From Aricia agestis (taxonomy: Eukaryota; Arthropoda; Insecta; Lepidoptera; Lycaenidae), in contig NC_056423.1 of assembly GCF_905147365.1 (NCBI RefSeq), positions 414,501 to 478,500 of the forward strand: a stretch of DNA of 64,000 nucleotides, read 5' to 3'. The position numbers and the translations under genes are program-made. Shown here one piece after another: positions 63,701-64,000 of this stretch. Position 1 is the first letter of the stretch. The number at the start of each line of letters is the position of its first letter. The notes under the pieces are model-generated. The model was given only the letters and a program-made list of their open reading frames with translations. It ran no database searches and was not told the origin of the DNA.

Positions 63701-64000
63701 GAAAATTATGAAATTAAGTAGCATTTGTATCATTCAGGTCATCATTACAAATACGTTGATACCCCATTAAAAAGAATCCAATTGGCACTTTTGACTTTAG
63801 GCATTACGACAAAATATCTTAGACAGCAAAAAATAATAATTAATACTCTACTTAGCAGTCGGGTAGATTTTAAGAATAATAATATGTTTTTTAATGAGAA
63901 AGTTATTATTAAATTAATTTTATCTTTTTCAGGTGATAGCCGGAGTAGTGTTCATAGTAATGAATGGACTCTCAGCGGTTATAGTCAAGGAGTTCGGGAA
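50692..64000 (+). CDS. Sugar transporter, facilitated trehalose transporter Tret1-like (3'-incomplete, six exons in window)
   Basis: Major facilitator superfamily sugar porter, expected in the plasma membrane, moving trehalose or another sugar down its gradient. Exons: 50692-50748, 58688-58823, 59205-59433, 61870-62026, 62470-62862, 63933->64000; all introns are GT...AG and phases agree (0,1,2,0,0), giving 1040 coding bases. Visible family marks: DYFGRKKAL (residues 84-92, the loop 2-3 GxxxDxxGRK motif), TYVGEIT...RG (135-147, the family's E-x6-R pattern after helix 4), and PETPIWLL (195-202, the PESPRWLL signature with T and I substitutions). Roughly eight of twelve membrane helices are present; family members are about 450-500 residues, so the last third lies outside. 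Intron 1 (7.9 kb) is mostly transposon DNA. Lepidoptera have many Tret1-like paralogues, so substrate and exact orthology are unknown. The family assignment is firm; the first exon is an inference from phase and motif fit. Confidence 0.88.
51073..51326. mobile_element. Fold-back element in intron 1
   Basis: 'ttttccaaatttgatttccg...tattcggaaat' on the left pairs with 'aattcggaaatcgaatacgg' and 'aaaacgtgcatttgcgg' on the right. The 116-codon ORF across it is spurious. Confidence 0.65.
51560..51912. repeat. GC-rich repeat with internal duplication, intron 1
   Basis: 'aacaaacacaatccagaaag' + 'tccaaaagt' and 'gtgctgcggcagcagccggc' + 'gaccgtca' occur twice (about 51660-51790 and 51828-51912). Runs of G and C reach 9-10 bases. 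Confidence 0.7.
52567..52872. mobile_element. MITE with about 100-bp inverted arms, intron 1
   Basis: 'aaaggggtatgaac...gccgacctac' left and 'gtaggtcggcc...cttcatacccctt' right; 'cgcgttcacgaa' and 'ttcgtgaacgcg' inside. A second hairpin 'gagctgccaaagtt'/'aactttggcagctc' lies at the centre. Confidence 0.82.
53573..53784 (+). repeat. 69-bp tandem triplication, in frame
   Basis: Three near-identical units of 'gacagacatagaactgaata' ... 'gcagtcactgagaa'. 23 codons each, so one frame stays open. It lies in intron 1; possibly a relic of a transposon ORF (acidic, minus-strand-coded stretch at 53340-53465 nearby). Confidence 0.88.
54087..54367. mobile_element. hAT-like MITE, intron 1
   Basis: CAGGACCCGATC left and (inverted) CAGGGCCCGATC right; 'tttcgccgcccc' and 'gccgctccgggcaaa' are repeated inverted. 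Flanks 'tgtattca' and 'tgtattct' suggest an 8-bp target. Confidence 0.6.
54633..55208 (+). mobile_element. Helitron-like form S, copy 2
   Basis: TCCATACTAATATTATAAATG, a long (tctg)n run, and the same tRNA-like B-box block as copy 1 ('gggttcgagtcccgcaggcg'). No CTAG end is seen before copy 3 begins. Confidence 0.75.
55227..55860 (+). mobile_element. Helitron-like form S, copy 3 (tandem to copy 2)
   Basis: Nearly identical to copy 2 over more than 500 bases. It then follows the same downstream path as copy 1 ('gagttcgagtgtaccgtgtt', 'ggcctatattccatccagaa'). Confidence 0.75.
55992..56161 (-). mobile_element. Inverted Helitron family 1 3' end
   Basis: 'actagctgttgcccgcgaca' onward, as at 23677, including the half-deleted hairpin MITE 'cttccggtgtagcgcagccc'. 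Confidence 0.75.
56162..56818 (+). mobile_element. Non-autonomous Helitron (family 1), long form
   Basis: TCTATACTAATATTATAAATG to 'gcgggcaacagCTAG'. At 56440-56475 a short palindrome 'cctataagacgtggtgatac' / 'gtatcaccacgtcttatagg' has arisen. Confidence 0.85.
56819..57022 (+). mobile_element. Non-autonomous Helitron (family 1), short form, abutting
   Basis: 'taatattataaatgcgaaag' directly follows the CTAG of the previous element; it ends 'gttacgggtgtctt', without CTAG. Confidence 0.75.
57137..57284. mobile_element. Small MITE, intron 1
   Basis: GGGGAGTTGATTCCTAAGCAG left; 'ctgcctaggaatcaatttcc' right, about 20-bp inverted ends with three mismatches. Confidence 0.7.
57555..57660 (-). repeat. 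LINE 3' UTR fragment, minus
   Basis: Complement of the 44345-44440 region ('cctaccaccggcgcgg', 'gaaactcgcacggggc'). Confidence 0.7.
57838..58132. mobile_element. TTAA-type MITE nested in the LINE 3' UTR
   Basis: TTAA at 57834-57837 and 58133-58136; ends GGGGGCGACTAACCCTAAA and (inverted) GAGGGCGACTAACCCCAAA. Related to 21091-21536. The TTAA target points to piggyBac-type mobilisation. Confidence 0.85.
58395..58661 (-). pseudogene. LINE ORF2 extreme C-terminus (R1-like)
   Basis: Frame: 'WAVHRHEIVAVLGGDLSLLS', 'AWQAAVSFCETVLSQKEPAE' and a stop at 58395. This 'W...R......GGDLSL......M......W.A...FCE.V...KE.AER' pattern closes ORF2 in R1-clade LINEs. There is no RT core. Confidence 0.7.
58688..58823 (+). 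CDS. Tret1-like exon 2 (helix 1 and first outer loop)
   Basis: It starts after 'tcattccag' and ends TTTG|gttagt. It encodes a hydrophobic helix (VLACLALDVLLLGLGMS) and then the loop ending NKEQASWFG, the typical 'EQASWFGS' entry to helix 2. The acceptor is only 26 bases right of the LINE inserted at 57767-58661, and part of that distance is the LINE's target duplication. A longer open frame running leftwards from this exon is LINE sequence read antisense. Confidence 0.85.
59070..59150 (+). repeat. RTE-type LINE 3' end with (GAT)n tail, intron 2
   Basis: 'gggggaggcctacgttcagc' + 'agtggacggcaataa' codes GEAYVQQW-like residues (here with a frame break) that end RTE ORFs in Lepidoptera, followed by 'gatgatgatgat'. 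Confidence 0.7.
59205..59433 (+). CDS. Tret1-like exon 3 (helices 2-4, GRKK motif)
   Basis: Acceptor 'caattccag|GCAGCATGG', donor 'GAGATTAC|gtaagt'. It encodes SMAFLCQPLGSVFSGPLLDY, FGRKKAL, and helices 3 and 4 up to TYVGEIT. Phase 1 in, phase 2 out. Confidence 0.9.
59588..59708. mobile_element. tRNA-derived SINE scrap joined to an inverted Helitron 5' end, intron 3
   Basis: A-box-like 'tcaatggttgagc' and B-box-like 'gggtttgaatcc', then 'acaaaaagttttcaa' as in form S, then 'acactttcgcatttatgata' which is the reversed Helitron start. Confidence 0.65.
59709..60245. other. Intron 3, nothing recognised
   Basis: AT-rich intron sequence. Confidence 0.4.
60246..60500. repeat. Dispersed repeat E, two pieces in opposite orientation
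   Basis: 60246-60325 runs plus ('tagcggttcttgagatacag' to 'cgaagtcttagtaa'); 60335-60475 runs minus ('ttctgaaattttcacagatt' to 'ggcgctcccatacaa'). Confidence 0.75.
60501..61869. other. Intron 3, nothing recognised
   Basis: 'attaaactttttaatcggga' occurs twice (near 61310 and 61413). Short ORFs without motifs. Confidence 0.4.
61870..62026 (+). CDS. Tret1-like exon 4 (helices 5-6)
   Basis: Acceptor 'aattccag|GGATCCCAG', donor 'GTGCTGTTT|gtaagt'. It begins by completing T and continues DPSVRGTLTTL, then two hydrophobic segments containing AYLLGTVLPWRQAAL. The DPSVRG stretch supplies the conserved R-G after helix 4. Confidence 0.88.
62470..62862 (+). CDS. Tret1-like exon 5 (PETP motif, central cytoplasmic loop, helix 7)
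   Basis: Acceptor 'aatttcag|GTGCCCGAA', donor 'TTGATCGTG|gtaaat'; 131 codons, phase 0 on both sides. It opens with VPETPIWLLSKGRQKEAL, the family's P-E-S-P-x-W-L-L motif, then a charged loop of about 80 residues with a Cys-containing stretch (QCVICANEGKPETEEC), then helix 7 (FSLVMAYFFFHTMSGF). The frame can be read into the intron for a few codons but the donor and the next exon support the cut. Confidence 0.9.
62906..63060 (-). repeat. Dispersed repeat A relative, intron 5
   Basis: 'gaagtaaggggcaaacgagc' to 'ccggccttttaagagggaat', then a different head ('ctctcttcttgaaagtttgc', 'gtattggtccggaaatattg') that I recall from a related lepidopteran repeat. Confidence 0.7.
63933..64000 (+). CDS. 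Tret1-like exon 6 (start of helix 8), cut by window edge
   Basis: Acceptor 'tctttttcag|GTGATAGCC'. It encodes VIAGVVFIVMNGLSAVIVKEF and runs off the window in phase 2. The hydrophobic segment is consistent with helix 8 following exon 5. Confidence 0.8.
   Translation, partial: MIAGVVFIVMNGLSAVIVKEFG

Overview
The window looks like nuclear DNA of a moth or butterfly (Lepidoptera). The evidence is spliced coding exons with GT/AG borders, low GC between genes, and many repeat families I know from lepidopteran genomes: non-autonomous Helitrons that start TCTATACTAATATTATAAA and end in CTAG, the LINE 3' tail with 'cgccggttcttctcgccggg', the repeat ending 'gtttgctcgtttgccccctt', and the 'ggcggcaacagatat...ggtacggaacccta' repeat. 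I cannot name the species. No bacterial features, CRISPR arrays or rRNA genes were seen.

Only one host gene is well supported: a sugar-porter (facilitated trehalose transporter Tret1-like) gene on the + strand that runs off the right edge. A short first coding exon (50692-50748) is followed by a 7.9 kb intron packed with transposons, then exons at 58688-58823, 59205-59433, 61870-62026, 62470-62862 and 63933 to beyond 64000. Reading phases agree at every junction, giving 346 codons in the window.

The rest (1-50 kb) is a transposon landscape. 3.5-5.1 kb: a 5'-truncated RTE-like LINE with a 16-bp target duplication and an 80-bp snap-back hairpin at its 5' end. 25.7-31.5 kb: an LTR retrotransposon of Ty3/gypsy type (tRNA-Leu-like primer site, 4-bp target duplication) whose LTRs are almost identical although its interior is wrecked and holds two tandem arrays, one a 45-copy 15-bp minisatellite. 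38.2-39.3 kb: the 3' end of a LINE coding for a plus-strand-RNA-virus-type SF1 helicase, followed by an apparent 3' transduction. 42.5-44.1 kb: an apparently perfect 645-bp inverted repeat carrying a LINE ORF2 end. 57.8-58.7 kb: an R1-like LINE end inserted just before a splice acceptor of the transporter gene. Around these lie many non-autonomous Helitrons, palindromic mariner-like MITEs with TA targets, hAT, Harbinger-like and TTAA-type MITEs, tRNA-derived SINEs and LINE tails, often nested in one another.

The genes therefore do not form a pathway: one transporter gene is surrounded and invaded by mobile DNA. Exon calls rest on reading frames, splice sites and family motifs; repeat family names are from memory, while target duplications, terminal repeats and inverted repeats were read directly by eye and may be off by a few bases.
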